Source: Fomitopsis serialis
Lineage: Eukaryota > Basidiomycota > Agaricomycetes > Polyporales > Fomitopsidaceae
Assembly (NCBI RefSeq): GCF_022376445.1
Contig: NW_025955007.1
Span: 205,848 to 269,847 of the forward strand
Reading direction: 5' to 3'
DNA: 64,000 nucleotides
Under the pieces are notes generated by a model. The model searched no databases. It saw nothing but the letters and a program-made list of their open reading frames with translations, and was not told the DNA's origin. Below are positions 35,870 through 47,221 of this stretch, in pieces. Each line of letters begins with the position of its first letter. Position 1 is the first letter of the stretch. Made by a program: the position numbers and the translations under genes.

Positions 35870-36116
35870 AGTGTACGAGTGAGGGGAGGTCGTCACAGAG
35901 GCAGTGTGCTGGCAAGCCACAATGTTCGTCCGCATTGGGAAGTGGCTGAGTCACTCTAGTCACAGAGTGTCACACTGGTCAGCCACCTCGGTGTTATGCT
36001 CAGGGACGGTCAGGCTGGGTCAGTCCCAGTCCGATTCTGTTGCCGTACAGGGCCTAAGACTTTACAGAGCTCGACTTAGGCCTTTGAAATCGCTCTGAGG
36101 CGCACTGCAGCCAACA

Positions 36117-36130
36117 GGTTATGAGCCCCG
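36117..36130 (+). promoter_or_regulatory. Candidate primer-binding site (tRNA-Met anticodon arm)
   Basis: Directly after the LTR end CCAACA comes GGTTATGAGCCCCG. Its complement, GGGCTCATAACC, is the anticodon stem-loop sequence of tRNA-Met (CAU anticodon). Internal, half-tRNA priming is known for Drosophila copia; this site suggests the same mode here. Confidence 0.65.
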
Positions 36131-36339
36131 TGCTCTGAAGGCCTCCAGACATCCATATCTGCCTGTCCAAACGCTCTGTGGCCCTCCCAATGTGTCCGGG
36201 ACCCCTTCGCTCCTTCAGCCTTCCTGCACTTTGAAGCCCCTGTCTTCGCCCCTATTCGATCTTTGGTCAATATCTTGCTCGTCTCTGCGCAGTTTTACCC
36301 TGTTTTTCGCTCGATCCATCCATCCGCACGTCGCCCTTC

Positions 36340-37345
36340 GAGTCGTCATCATGGCGCCGTCCCCTGCTTCCTTCCCAATCTCACGAATCACAACTACCAG
36401 CAATGGAGGCTTGACATGGAGGCCAGACTTCGCACTCTTGCAGCTCTTCGCATTGTGAAGGGCTCAGAGACAAGGCCTTCGTTCACACAGCCCCTGGACG
36501 CCTCAGAACACCGAGATATGCGCAATTTCGAGAACAGGAGGGATCTGGCAGCTGGGTCTCCCTGGGGGTGTGTGGAGAGGGAGCAGCAGACACATCTGGA
36601 GGCAATTAGAGACGATCCTGAGACGATGTGGGTGAAGCTGGAGTCTGTGCACATGCAGAAACGACCTGGTACATGTTTTAACACCTACAACGCGCTCCTG
36701 AGCCTCTCAAGGGCCGAGGACGAGTCCCTGTCAATGCTTTCGACGCGAGCTTTGCAGCTCAAGTCCGATATGAAAGCCCTTTGTCCCCAGGACTTCAACA
36801 TCGCGAAACTCAACAATGAGCTCGTCCTGATGGCTTTAATCCGCGCCCTGCCCGCCGAATTCGCCTCTCTTCGCCAGACCCTCTTGCTGGACGACGCCCT
36901 CATGCTTGAGAAGCTCCAGGACAAGTTTGTTGCCCCAGAAAATCAGCCTGGTGCATTATCAACAATCCCTGTCCTCTCCCAGGTTGCTGCTGCCATCATC
37001 TGCGCTTTCTGCGGTCGCTCTGGCCACTCCGAGGAGCAGTGCTTCTCCAAACGCGATGCTAGTGTCAAAGCGAAGGAGAAGGTGTCGCAGCGCACGCAGG
37101 TTCGCTCTGGAAAGGGCAAGGACAAGACGAGGGAGGCGAAGGAAGCGTTGAAAACCGTCCAGGATGTGCAGGATGTGTCCCAGGAGTCCGCTGGAGTGGC
37201 CACTGTGAGTGCTGGTTGCGCCTCTGCCCTCCTATCTACCTCGGATCGCGCCTCCTGGCTTTCTACGCCTGCAGCAGCTAACTGGAACACCGACACAGAT
37301 GCTTCTGCACACATGACACCTCACCGCCACTGGTTTTGCTCCTAC
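36340..37345 (+). pseudogene. Copia Gag and start of protease, truncated
   Basis: Gag of the UBN2/copia type. The likely start is the ATG near 36351 (MAPSPASFP); one base is missing near 36380, so NLTNHNYQQWRLDMEARLRT reads in the next frame. It is followed by ALRIVKGSETRP, TMWVKLESVHMQKRPGTCFN, LDDALMLEKLQDKF and a CCHC zinc knuckle CAFCGRSGHSEEQC (about 36999). The protease start reads NTDTDASAHMTPHRHWF, with Asp where Gly is expected in the D(T/S)G triad. Sequence homology stops at about 37345, where LTR sequence begins. RT, RNase H and integrase are absent. Confidence 0.9.
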
Positions 37346-37353
37346 TCTCCCCA

Positions 37354-37578
37354 TTCCATAATGTTGGCATCTTCAGGGATTTGCACCCGCAGGCTGCACT
37401 CATCCGATTTTTCACTCCTTCGTTGATTTCGACTTTGTGGCTGTTTCTACTGTACAGTTATGGTCACCTTACGTAACGCACACCGTAGACAGTCCGCCTC
37501 GTTGAGCTCTAAGTCCCTAAGACTTTACAGAGCTCGACTTAGGCCTTTGGAATCCGCTCTGAGGTGCACTGCAGCCAA
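37354..37578 (+). repeat. 3' LTR fragment
   Basis: The last ~225 bp of the LTR, from TTCCATAATGTTGG to GCAGCCAA. It abuts the truncated gag/protease reading frame, marking the end of a deletion that removed pol. Confidence 0.88.
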
Positions 37579-38792
37579 TGGATAGTGGCAAAACATTTTA
37601 ATGCATCACTCTGACAGTGGAGTTCAATGTGACTTCACCATATATAGTGATGATCTATGACACTACGGGATTGTCCCACCTCCCTAGCAGCTCAGGCTTG
37701 CCAGTGAGGAATATTGAGCATTTTTGTATCACATCAGGCTGGAGTTAGTACTTACCTGCAGAGTTGTCATTGGAGGCAACTTTGTAGATATTGTGCATGA
37801 ATGGTGACCCTGACTTGGCCTGCATGACGTTCCCAACCCCTGATCAGAGAGAGGTCCCTGAGCAGCTTGATGATGAAGATGTCAGTGACAATCAGACTGC
37901 TGCTGAGCTTTGCACTGCTATTGAGTTCTGACTCATTGTGGGCAGATTTCCTGTATAAGTGTGATCACTGATGGTGATCTTCCTGCAGTGAGATGGGACA
38001 CAATCAATATCTTCAAGTAAATTAACTTTAGGGATGGAGACTTACAATGGGTAGTGACCTCCAGTGTGAGAAGGATGTGATGAAACATGCCAAGACCCGA
38101 ACAAGGAGATGTTTATACTCCATACATTTCTGCACGGTTAATCTTGCAACAACATAGAGGTTGGAGGAGTGGATGTTGATAGCAGCCAGTTGACCAAGGA
38201 GGTTGGGGTCCGCCTTGACAGCCTGCCATCAAGTCCTTGGGGGAGGGAGAGCAGCAGGCCCAGGAACAGCAAGCCTGGGCCTGCCAATCATGGGAACAGC
38301 ATTTGGGGGGCCCCTGAGGAGCGCAGGAGGAATGAGCACAGGAGCAACAAGCACAGGAGGGGCCTTGATGGCAGGGGCAACAAGCACAGGTGCAGAGCTG
38401 AGGTCCTGGATAAGGAAAGTGATGCCAGGGGTATGGCTGAGGGCAATAGTTTCTGGGCCATCCATTGCTTCTGGTCTGGTATCTTGAGAGGCCTATGCAG
38501 CTGACTCCCCTCTGGGCATCATGCATCATGCAATGGCCTCAGCACAAACTATGTAATCCAGTGGCTTAGACACAGCTTCTTATCTCCCATTAAGCAAGCC
38601 AAGATTAGCAATTGTTGATCTTCTCAAAGCTAATCCAGTAGCTAAGCAGTGGCTTAGCAGTGGATCAGATTGAAAGTCTACCCACTTTGTTTAGCCTAAT
38701 TTACCTGTTAAGTTCTTGCCTAAGTCATAGCTAAACATGACTAATCTATGGTTAAGACATGGATCAGATATTACTTAGCCATGGGTAATCCA
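37579..38792. other. No gene supported; purine-rich repeat and TTAG-rich tract
   Basis: 38230-38420 is a low-complexity tract of imperfect AGGAGCAACAAGCACAGG-type units, open in several frames but unlikely to be a gene. 38560-38790 is dense in GCTTAG/CTAAGC words and ends next to repeat A4; it could be a small decayed element. Confidence 0.4.
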
Positions 38793-41700
38793 ACTTGCTG
38801 GGGAGAGGGCCATAGCTGGCAGTACGATCCCTTTTGTAGGAGATATGTCAATTTATGAACAACTTCATGCTGCCCGCATCAGAAGTCATGGTTGGCAAGA
38901 CTGCTAGTATATTGTCTATGCATAGAGTACTGACATATCTTCCACATTTTGCACTTCAGAGTAGCCTGCTAATTTATTAGGTTGTTGTAATATGAGGATC
39001 ATAGCTTGCAATCATGAGCAACAGACATTATGGATCTGTTTCTTACTTGGTAAATTGCCAAGTTGCTTATCAATATGATCTGAATACTAATGAGCAGTGT
39101 TACTGAGCAGTGTTACTGGTTTGTATTGATAGTAACATAGAGCAAATAGCTTGGGAATGTTGCAAAGAAGTAAGGAGATCCTCTAGATCAACTAGAACTC
39201 AAGGAAGGGGAATCTGGGGGGTTGACTACAGTAACCACTACTCAGTTGGGACTGGCTGTCAGTGCTGTTGTACAAGTATTAGCCCTTGATCAGAGAAATT
39301 CTGATACCAAAGGATGTCTTTCAGTAGATTGTTAACAGTACTTCCCCAAGTCCAAACCAATCAACAGTGGAGGATGGAACCAATATACAGAGGAGAAGTA
39401 TACCAGTAAGGAATTCTGAAAAAGGCCTGTCAAGAATTGATGTGTTATACAAGGAATACAACCAAAGAATGTGCAGTTTGCTCTCACCATAAGTGAACAG
39501 TTACCAGACACTGACCAGTAGTACAAAGCCATACTAAGGTATGTTACTGGATTGGAGCTCAGCTCCTGAGTCAATAGTAATGGGCTCATGTAGTACAATG
39601 TGAAGCAATGTATCACCATAGTAAGTGACATCAAGACTGATAGAGTCATGGGCAGGATTTATCACTGATGAATTGAAGGTACACTGGCATAAGAGTACAG
39701 AAGCAAGTGGTAGATGAGATAAATGTTTGGACTTGCTCATAGGGATGCTCCTTTTGTGCATTCATGCACAGCCTTTTAGCTACATAAAATACTTCATAGA
39801 ATCCTACAAAATAGTAGAAGACTCAGTACACCACTTTCCAAGATGAACACTAGTCACTCATAGATTGCCTGCCAGCTGGGATAATATATCAATAGATAAC
39901 ATAGTCTGAGCTAATAGAACCCCAGTAATATATTTCAAAGCATCTGGTCACAAGGGGTCTAAGGAGAGCACTACAAACTTGGTAATAGTCCAGTCAGAAC
40001 ATACACCAATAGGTGCCACAAAGAATAACAATGTGGGAAAAAAAGATCACTGAAATCTGGTCAGAAAGCATTGTGAACCCCAAATGAAGTCCATTAAAAG
40101 GATCTAGAATAAAGATAACAAAGCCCAGGAGTGATAAGAATTCCTGCTGCCTATCCTATTCAAAGACCATATCTATGGAATTTCTTGTAAAAAAAAAAGG
40201 GTTTTCAATGCCTTGTCCCTAAAACAGACTGCATACTAAGACTTGCACATGGGCCTTTCCTGGGTATTCTAGTAATGCCTACTATCAATGGTCATGCTCT
40301 CTGATCATAAGTCCAAGGATTTCTATATCTTCAGACATACTACCAAGATAATTACCAGTGTCATTTTCTGGCTGACTGTTTGTTATTTTGTATGCACATA
40401 CAATGTATGGTACTATATTTGGATTAGACACCATATTTCTCATGTTGACATGCCTTGGGCATGGCAGATACCACCCAGGATCAACTGCCAAATGGTGTAC
40501 TGGTAGGCACACTGCCACATATTTCCAATGCTGTTCAAATATCACACATGTTCACACCTGGGTCTAAAGTGTTATATTTCCACTTTCCATATAACATGAA
40601 AGGACCCAACATGAGTAGCTGATATTTCATCATCACATGTAAAAGGAAACAGCTGCAGCAAATGTGAGTACTCCCAAAGTCATATTATTGACTAGAGATC
40701 CATAAAAGGACAGCCATATATTGGCTCAGAAGTCCATTGTAATATGGCCTCTTCACTGTTGCTTAGTAAGCAATGCCAGTCTGCATTATTTCCATGGCAA
40801 CCATGACTTCTTCTGAGCCCAATCAGGAAGAAATCACAGCATACACTGCAATATGAGTGATAGTAGACATTGCACAAACAGACACCACTGTCAATACATT
40901 TTTGCCCATATGAACAAGCCAAGAGCTGCCTATTCTATCTTCAGATACCAAGGGCCATTGCATGAGAATAGGATGATGGTAGTGCATACAGACATTAGAT
41001 ATGCTCCAGGCAAAAATTATATGAGCAATTAACAACCAAGCATAGCACCATCATACTGTATAATTGGCACTGCTTCATATTGATACAATCAGTCAAAGAC
41101 ATGCTTGTACTGGACTGGGACAATAGAGCTGCAGACATCAGGCTGTGAACTCTGCATTAGCACATCTGAGATGTACTGTCATGCATTGGCCTACAACAGT
41201 CAGCACAATATGATGTCATGGGATCATCTGATTTTATCTCATTTCCTACCATTTATCTAGCATTGCAGAGACCATCAAAGCATTTGATCACCTATGTGTG
41301 GTGTCCCTACTTTATGACATTGCTAGCCTATAGACTTTCTAGCAACAGTAGTAGATGCACAACACAACTTGTACAATGTCTTTCTATCACTTTCTAGGAT
41401 GAGTACAGTGTCATAAAGCTCTGTGAACCCATAATATTGGTAGCTATGCCATTCACATGTGAGACAGAGCCAATATTATGAACATACTCAGCATTAACTG
41501 TGGCCTTTGTGCCACAGGTGTTCACCATTTTCTGCATATGCCATTGCCTGCCAAAGGGTTTAGACATGAGCCAATCAATACTTATAGCAAGCAGTACAAT
41601 GTGAGTGGAATCATACAGAATATTCCCTTGTTTTATCTGCATTTTCTGAGCCCAGACACAGCAGATAACTCGGACTTTCCATTTTGAGAAGGTCAGGTAC

Positions 41701-42708
41701 CACATATGGCAGGTTTCATTCAGGTCTCATATAGCCACACAATCCATAGGCAGTTGGCAAGCATCACAGGAAACACAAACAAAGTGAAAGAACCAGTGTG
41801 TACAGAGGAATATGTATTTTATTTTGCTTTGTGAATGGTGGGTGCCATGTTTATATGAGTCCATGGGAAGGCATACTATGTACAGCCTCTCTGACATCAT
41901 ATACATGACTGGGAATATTCCCAATTGTTTTTGATTTTTTGGGAGACCATAGCACAGCAAATACATTGTCCCTAATGAGCTTGTGGCTTGCATTCAAACT
42001 CAGCCCAATAGCCTGCCTTTGCAGGGCCTATTGAAGAGTTGAACTGAACAGAATAGCCTAGGATCCTGTCTGGAGCTGCCAGTCCCTGAGAATTCCAGGT
42101 GATAATGGTGCTTACAAGATGGACCAAGACTCACTGACAGAGTGGCTTGTATCAGGCTATGCATGGGTCATTCTGCACTATCATATGTTTTCTGCCATAT
42201 TGGAGCCTCAACAGTCAACTCAATATGAATTCATAGTACTATCTGATTTTTCTCTGATTTTCCTGCTATTTATCCAGTCCTGCAGAGGCCATGCACGGCC
42301 AACTTCCCAAATGGGCAGGGGACTAACCATATATGGCAGTTTTGTATGTTTGATATCCTCCACCTCACAGAGCCCATACATGTGGAACTGTCTTGTACAA
42401 GCATCATACACACACCAACATTTGCTTATATCCCCAGTATCACTTGCCAAGGTCAGTACTCTGTGAAAAACAACAAGAACACCTAATCTGGGCACCCTTG
42501 TCAGTACTCAAGGGGCATTCCATGGAGAAGCAATAGTTTGGGTTTTTCTGCATTTAATGGGGTTCTAGTAAGAGCTCAGTTAGTGTGGCTTGAAGCCATC
42601 AAAAAACTCGGCATGAAGAGCTGAGATTGAAAGATTACTTTAAAAGGGAACATTTGTCAGCATTCCAGCCAATGGGAGTGCTCCAAAATCCCTTTTGAGT
42701 GACCGACC

Positions 42709-42750
42709 GGAGTCGTCAACAGGCCAGAATTCCGGCCTGCCGACGACTCC
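42709..42750. repeat. GC-rich palindrome, type 2, in A4
   Basis: Imperfect version of the 44-bp palindrome at 22363-22406, with two arm mismatches. Confidence 0.8.
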
Positions 42751-43840
42751 GCTTCGGCAATGGGCGCTTAGTCGAGCGCTTAGTAAGCAATGTAAGTGCA
42801 CATTGTTACTGCAGCATAATTCACTTGTTCTGGGCTCAAGAAAATGCAGATTAATCAGATGATATTCCAGGAGATATGTGGAGCATCCCTGAGCATATTT
42901 ACAAGTGGAGAACATTCCCTATATAGTCATTCAGTGCTGAGACATCAAAACACGCATGTTATTACCATTTTCCCCACCAATAGCTGTGCTGTGCAACTTC
43001 CAGACACATCCATGCATTGTAAACTATGCACATATCTATACAGGTCATAGGCAATGTGTTTCAGGGACAACAGGCCATTCATATTGGCACAGTCACTTGT
43101 GATTCTCTAAATGTTGTCCTTTGTTCTTCATTCCTCCAATGTATGATTAACCCTTGAAATGATGGGCTATCAAATGAGTTTATCATCTCTATAACCTCTA
43201 TAAGAGTTAATTAGATTTCAGTCAGTGTATCCCAGTCAAATGCCACACATTCATGCATGTGTTTCTCTGTTTCCTGAATTTCAAACAACTGGGCAAGTCA
43301 TACTAGTCATATATTGTGGGGGCCTCCATACAAGATGAATTGCCTTCATATACAATGCAATACAGATGAGTCTGATTACACATAATATTCCCTGATTTTA
43401 TCTGCATTTTGTGAGCCCAGACTGAGCAGGTTAAGCAAAATTACCATTTTAGGAAGGTCAGCTACCCTATTTAGCAGGTTTGAGATGTCAGAGAATCTGT
43501 GGGCAGCATATAGGCTTCAAAAGAGAGACTTTTGAGGTGAAAATGTATGCACTCATGTGCACAGAGGCATTTGCATGTTTTTTTGTTTTGTGAATTGTGC
43601 CATAAACACTGAAGGTAATGGGCAAGTCACAGCAGCTATAGACTCTATGACATCATACCTATCACAGAGATTATTTTGGGAATTTTCCGCATTTTAGTGA
43701 GGCCACAGTACAGCAGGTACAGTGCCACTAAGGAGCCTGTGGCTGAGATCGAAACTCAGCTCAAAACCTCGGCAGCCTGCCTGATTAGGGCAGAAAAGGG
43801 GCTTGTTGCACCAATCAGAGCAGCTCAGCATCCCTCTCGT

Positions 43841-43895
43841 GCCGTTCGGAGGTGCAACCGTGCCAAATTTCCGCACGGTTGCACCTCCGAACGGC
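43841..43895. repeat. GC-rich palindrome, type 1, in A4
   Basis: Best preserved type 1 copy: the arms GCCGTTCGGAGGTGCAACCG pair fully around an AAATTT-containing centre. Confidence 0.88.
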
Positions 43896-45092
43896 ATCTG
43901 GGCGCTTGATGGGCGCTTAGTAAGTGATGTAAGTGCGGACTGTTACTGTGCTTAAGAGAGCTTGTATAGGCTCAGAAAAAAGCGGAAAATTGAGACAATA
44001 TTCAAAATGATCCAGGCAATGTGAATGAAGCTGTATATTGCATGGGTTTGACATCAGATCAGATAGCATTCTCAATAACCTGGTAAGATGGTTGCTGTGG
44101 CCCCAGTGAGCTTATATAAGCCTGCTACTTCACTCTTGGAACTGCTCATGTACTGGACAACCCTATAAGATCATAGTGTAAGTACACATTCAGGTATGTA
44201 TCCCTAGATTGTGTCTGTGAGCAAGACAAAGCCAGCAGTGGATGCATAATTACCATATGGAGCATGTGACCTTCCCAAAGAGGAATCATACACAAACAGG
44301 GGCATGTAGGGCTCAGAGAAATGCAGAAAATCTATGAAATATACAGATACATCAAAGACAAGTGTATGATTGCCTTGAGCTGCAATGGTTACCATTACAT
44401 TGTATGCAAGGGCCATAAGATGGCAAAAGATGCTCAGATTACCCATTATAGTCCTTGTTACCTGTATTATTGAAGCTACTGAGTAGTCCACAGTGTCTGA
44501 ACTACACATATACATTGCAGTGTACATATAGACCATATTTGAGTCATAAACAAGCAGATTGAATCTGCAGAGGCACATGTGCATTTTTTTGCTTTGCATT
44601 TCCTGGGTTAGCCAGCCACTGTATACACTCAATAGAATTTCTGTATACTCTCTGAATGAAGGGCTATCAGATGAGCATACTATGTATACTATGATTTGTT
44701 ACTGGCTGAGGCTATATAGGCCCTACAGTGTGTGAGTGCTTGGAGCAATGGCCCACCAAGCTGCCAGTCACATGATATGTTTACCAGTTTCCTTATTGAG
44801 GGAACTGCTAAGGTGTTTCATCGGCCTCATATCCATAACTGAGTGCTTAGCCACTGCATTTGTTTGTATCTGTTGGTCCAACTTGTGTCGTCTGGGAGTC
44901 TGAAATTTCAGACTCAGATAAGCAACCCATACTAACAGTTACTTATCTCTGCTTATCGGGGTGGCTGCAAGTCACGTGCACTGTGGGAACAAACTGCCAT
45001 TCCGGAGGAATTCCTAAGGTGTTTCATGGTGGTCCATCATAAGAACGATACCTTCGTACCTCAGGGATCGTAATGGCTGAGCACTCCTTGTA

Positions 45093-45541
45093 CCGCAACA
45101 GTGTTGGTTCCTCCAGTGTGGGTACCTTCCACCCCACCTACCGCTGCAACCAGATCTGCTACTGCCAATCCTTTCCATATTTGGCATTCTATAGTCTAAT
45201 GGAACACATTCACTCCAAAGAAGCTAGTCATATAACCCACTCTGTGTAGTGCAACAGCACCTGCTTGGGTATGACTGACCCCCCTACCGCCACACCCAGA
45301 CCTTGTGGCCCCAAGTCCTTCCATATCTAGTATACTACATACAAATGGATCACTTTCCCTCCAATGAAGCTAGTCATATAACCCACTCCTTGTAGCGTGA
45401 CAACACCTGTTCCTCCCCCCTGGGTACCTTCGGCCCCACCTACAGCCACGACCACACCCACTACTGCCACACCCTTTGGTACCCAATATCATACACCCAA
45501 TAGGATCATTTTCACCCCAAAGAAGCTAGTCCTAAATGTTT
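45093..45541. repeat. Three diverged tandem repeats of about 150 bp
   Basis: Units begin near 45093, 45243 and 45391. Each runs from a GCAACA/GACAACA-type start through a CCCACCTAC-type centre to AAGAAGCTAGTC(A/C)TA. The third unit is open as PPWVPSAPPTATTTPTTATP and TPKKLVLN, but the first two contain stops in that frame. It is probably a decayed repeat coding region. Confidence 0.65.
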
Positions 45542-46149
45542 GTCCTTGTGGTATGGCGGGTGGAACATGTTCTCCCAGACATGTTTTGGCCACCCTACAG
45601 CAACAACTGCTCATCCTATGGCCAAGCCCTTTTACAGCATGCATCCTACAGTTAAATGGAGCATGGTTCTACAAACAATCTCCCCCCTATGTTCACTTAT
45701 GCAGGTACTGCAAAAGGGAACTGTGCCAAACAATGAAATTGGTATGCTTATAGCTCAAGAACTGGTCCGCTGTTTTGTCCCATTTTTTGTGTCATTACTA
45801 TACTAGTATAGAGCTACCTATATACCAACGTTCAGCCCAAAATTCAACACCTTCATTTTAATATATTATTATATTTGGCCCTATCAATGTTGGGCCCCGG
45901 CTCCGCCAGTGCCTGTGTCGAGCGCCTGGAACACATGACCCATCTGTTACCGTCAGATGGAAGTGAGTATGTGTAAGAGACATTGACTAAGTGGCCCATT
46001 TGTACTTGCCCATTTAGCACATAGAGTATAATCTGTTGATTACCTAAGCAGGCCTGATGAGCTCTATAAAAGAGCGAAACAGGTTCGCCAGTGGAGTCCC
46101 CCACCACCCTGTCGCCTGGCTCCACTCAAACACTCACTTTGCTTGCATT

Positions 46150-46900
46150 TTTGCTCTGCCCCCTAACCTAAGGCAATGCATAATCCATACCTTGAAGATG
46201 TTTGGCCTGGGGGTACCCATGCTATCATACAACTCAATCTGTCTGCGGCGGAAGTTGTTAGCGGCAGCAGTCCAGTGTTGATTTTGGCGGTTGACAGGAA
46301 TAAGGATCATGTCCTTGGAGAAGATATTGAGCTACATAGTTGCCATGTGGTGATCTGGAGAAACCATTGCTAGAGGAAATGATGTACTTCCTTTGTCCAC
46401 TTCACTAAATTCACCTTATCATAGCCCTGGTTCTCCTGCTTGTGCAAGAAGAATGAGCTGAGGCGATGGACATTGAGCAGTTCTTCCCTGCTGTAAATTG
46501 TCTTTCTGGCTTCAGCACGAGCCATGATTCAAAGTTGATGATTTCATTGTTGACCCGTTGGCCAGGTGTCAAGCAAAAAATATCCTTGTCACACACTTGC
46601 TCCTGGCACATGTTGACACCACTCCATGCTGTGAAAGCAAATCATCAACCAAGGCTTCATCTTCTGGGGGTAGTGAGGATGGCAGGGGATATGACTCCAC
46701 CAGACAGCCATGACAGATGATCTCATTGGGCCCATTGCTCCGCTTTGCTTTGCTGGTGTTCCGGAGCATTCAAGCCAAATGCAGCAGGACCGCGGCTGGT
46801 GGGCATGCTATGAGCTCTTCTGAGACCTTTGTGCAGTATGACTCTCACCTTGCAAGTGATGTGGAAGCTTCATCCAGCGCGTGCTGCAAAGCGCCCTCAT
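46150..46900 (-). pseudogene. Ulp1-type (C48) cysteine protease relic
   Basis: Fragment of a SUMO-protease-like domain of the kind carried by several fungal and plant DNA transposons. On the minus strand: EDEALVDDLLSQHG (46650); GQRVNNEIINF (46555); after a frame change LLNVHRLSSFF and QGYDKVNLVKWTKE; an intron of about 58 bp (46335-46395); NIFSKDMILIPVN; HWTAAANNF, with the catalytic His; YDSMGTPRPNIFK, with the catalytic Asp; then a GT donor. The segment with the catalytic Cys (usually a DCG motif) was not found. An upstream exon-like piece, GALQHALDEASTSLAR, ends at a GT near 46845. The parent element is unknown. Confidence 0.82.
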
Positions 46901-47221
46901 GGACTAGGTGAATGTGCCATTGACAATATTAGACTTGTGATTTTTGGATGAATTCTGTCCCAGATCAGTATGGATGGAGGCTACCGGGTCTGGCATGGGC
47001 ATGGGTGCTTCCGCCATGATGAAGTGGGTGAGGAGGAGCACTGCAAAAAACACCTTCACCACTCAAACCTGCCGCAAACCTGTACAAGAGCTCACCCATC
47101 TTTTGGTACCCTTGCGCGCAGTCTCCTGTGTCGGGTCCGGTACAACTGAGCCCTGCTTAAACATCTATTATTCAAAGGCCTGTGCTGGTGAGACAGAGGA
47201 AAATATGCACTTGAGTCATGC

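Larger units (their letters stand above)
33254..36054. mobile_element. PIF/Harbinger transposon, 2.8 kb, with TIRs and TAA duplication
   Basis: The TIRs start GGCCCCGTTCGGCAACAG and GGCCCTGTACGGCAACAG and share GACTGGGACTGACCCAGCCT. TAA flanks both ends (33251-33253 and 36055-36057), the usual TWA target of this superfamily. The uninterrupted target, CCCTAAGACTTTACAGAGC, is present in the LTRs at 9285 and 37513. It carries a transposase (+) and a Myb/SANT-like protein (-), convergent, as in known Harbinger elements. Confidence 0.95.
32919..37578 (+). mobile_element. Ty1/copia retrotransposon, pol deleted
   Basis: The 5' LTR (394 bp net) runs from TGTTGAGCTC at 32919 to CAGCCAACA at 36116 and is interrupted by Harbinger at 33254-36054. 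A primer site follows at 36117, then gag to about 37345. From 37354 the sequence is the back part of the LTR (to 37578), so pol and the front of the 3' LTR are missing. The LTR parts 33095-33253 and 37365-37521 look identical, which suggests a young element. Confidence 0.88.
38793..45074 (+). repeat. Family A repeat, copy A4 (longest uninterrupted)
   Basis: 6.28 kb, from ACTTGCTGGGGAGAGGGCCA at 38793 to CCTCAGGGATCGTAAT at 45074. The order is T1, middle block (reverse complement of 22000-25860), then the 620-2897-like block. It lacks the MITE (site near 44152) and the KDZ insert (site near 43715), so it is the in-window reference for both insertions. It carries a type 2 palindrome (42709-42750) and a type 1 palindrome (43841-43895). 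I found no gene with conserved frame. Confidence 0.85.

Noticed and set aside
38113..38529. Cys/Pro-rich 138-residue frame resembling a small cysteine-rich protein
   Set aside because: It reads through a low-complexity purine tract that is also open in two other frames; no signal peptide or ordered Cys spacing.
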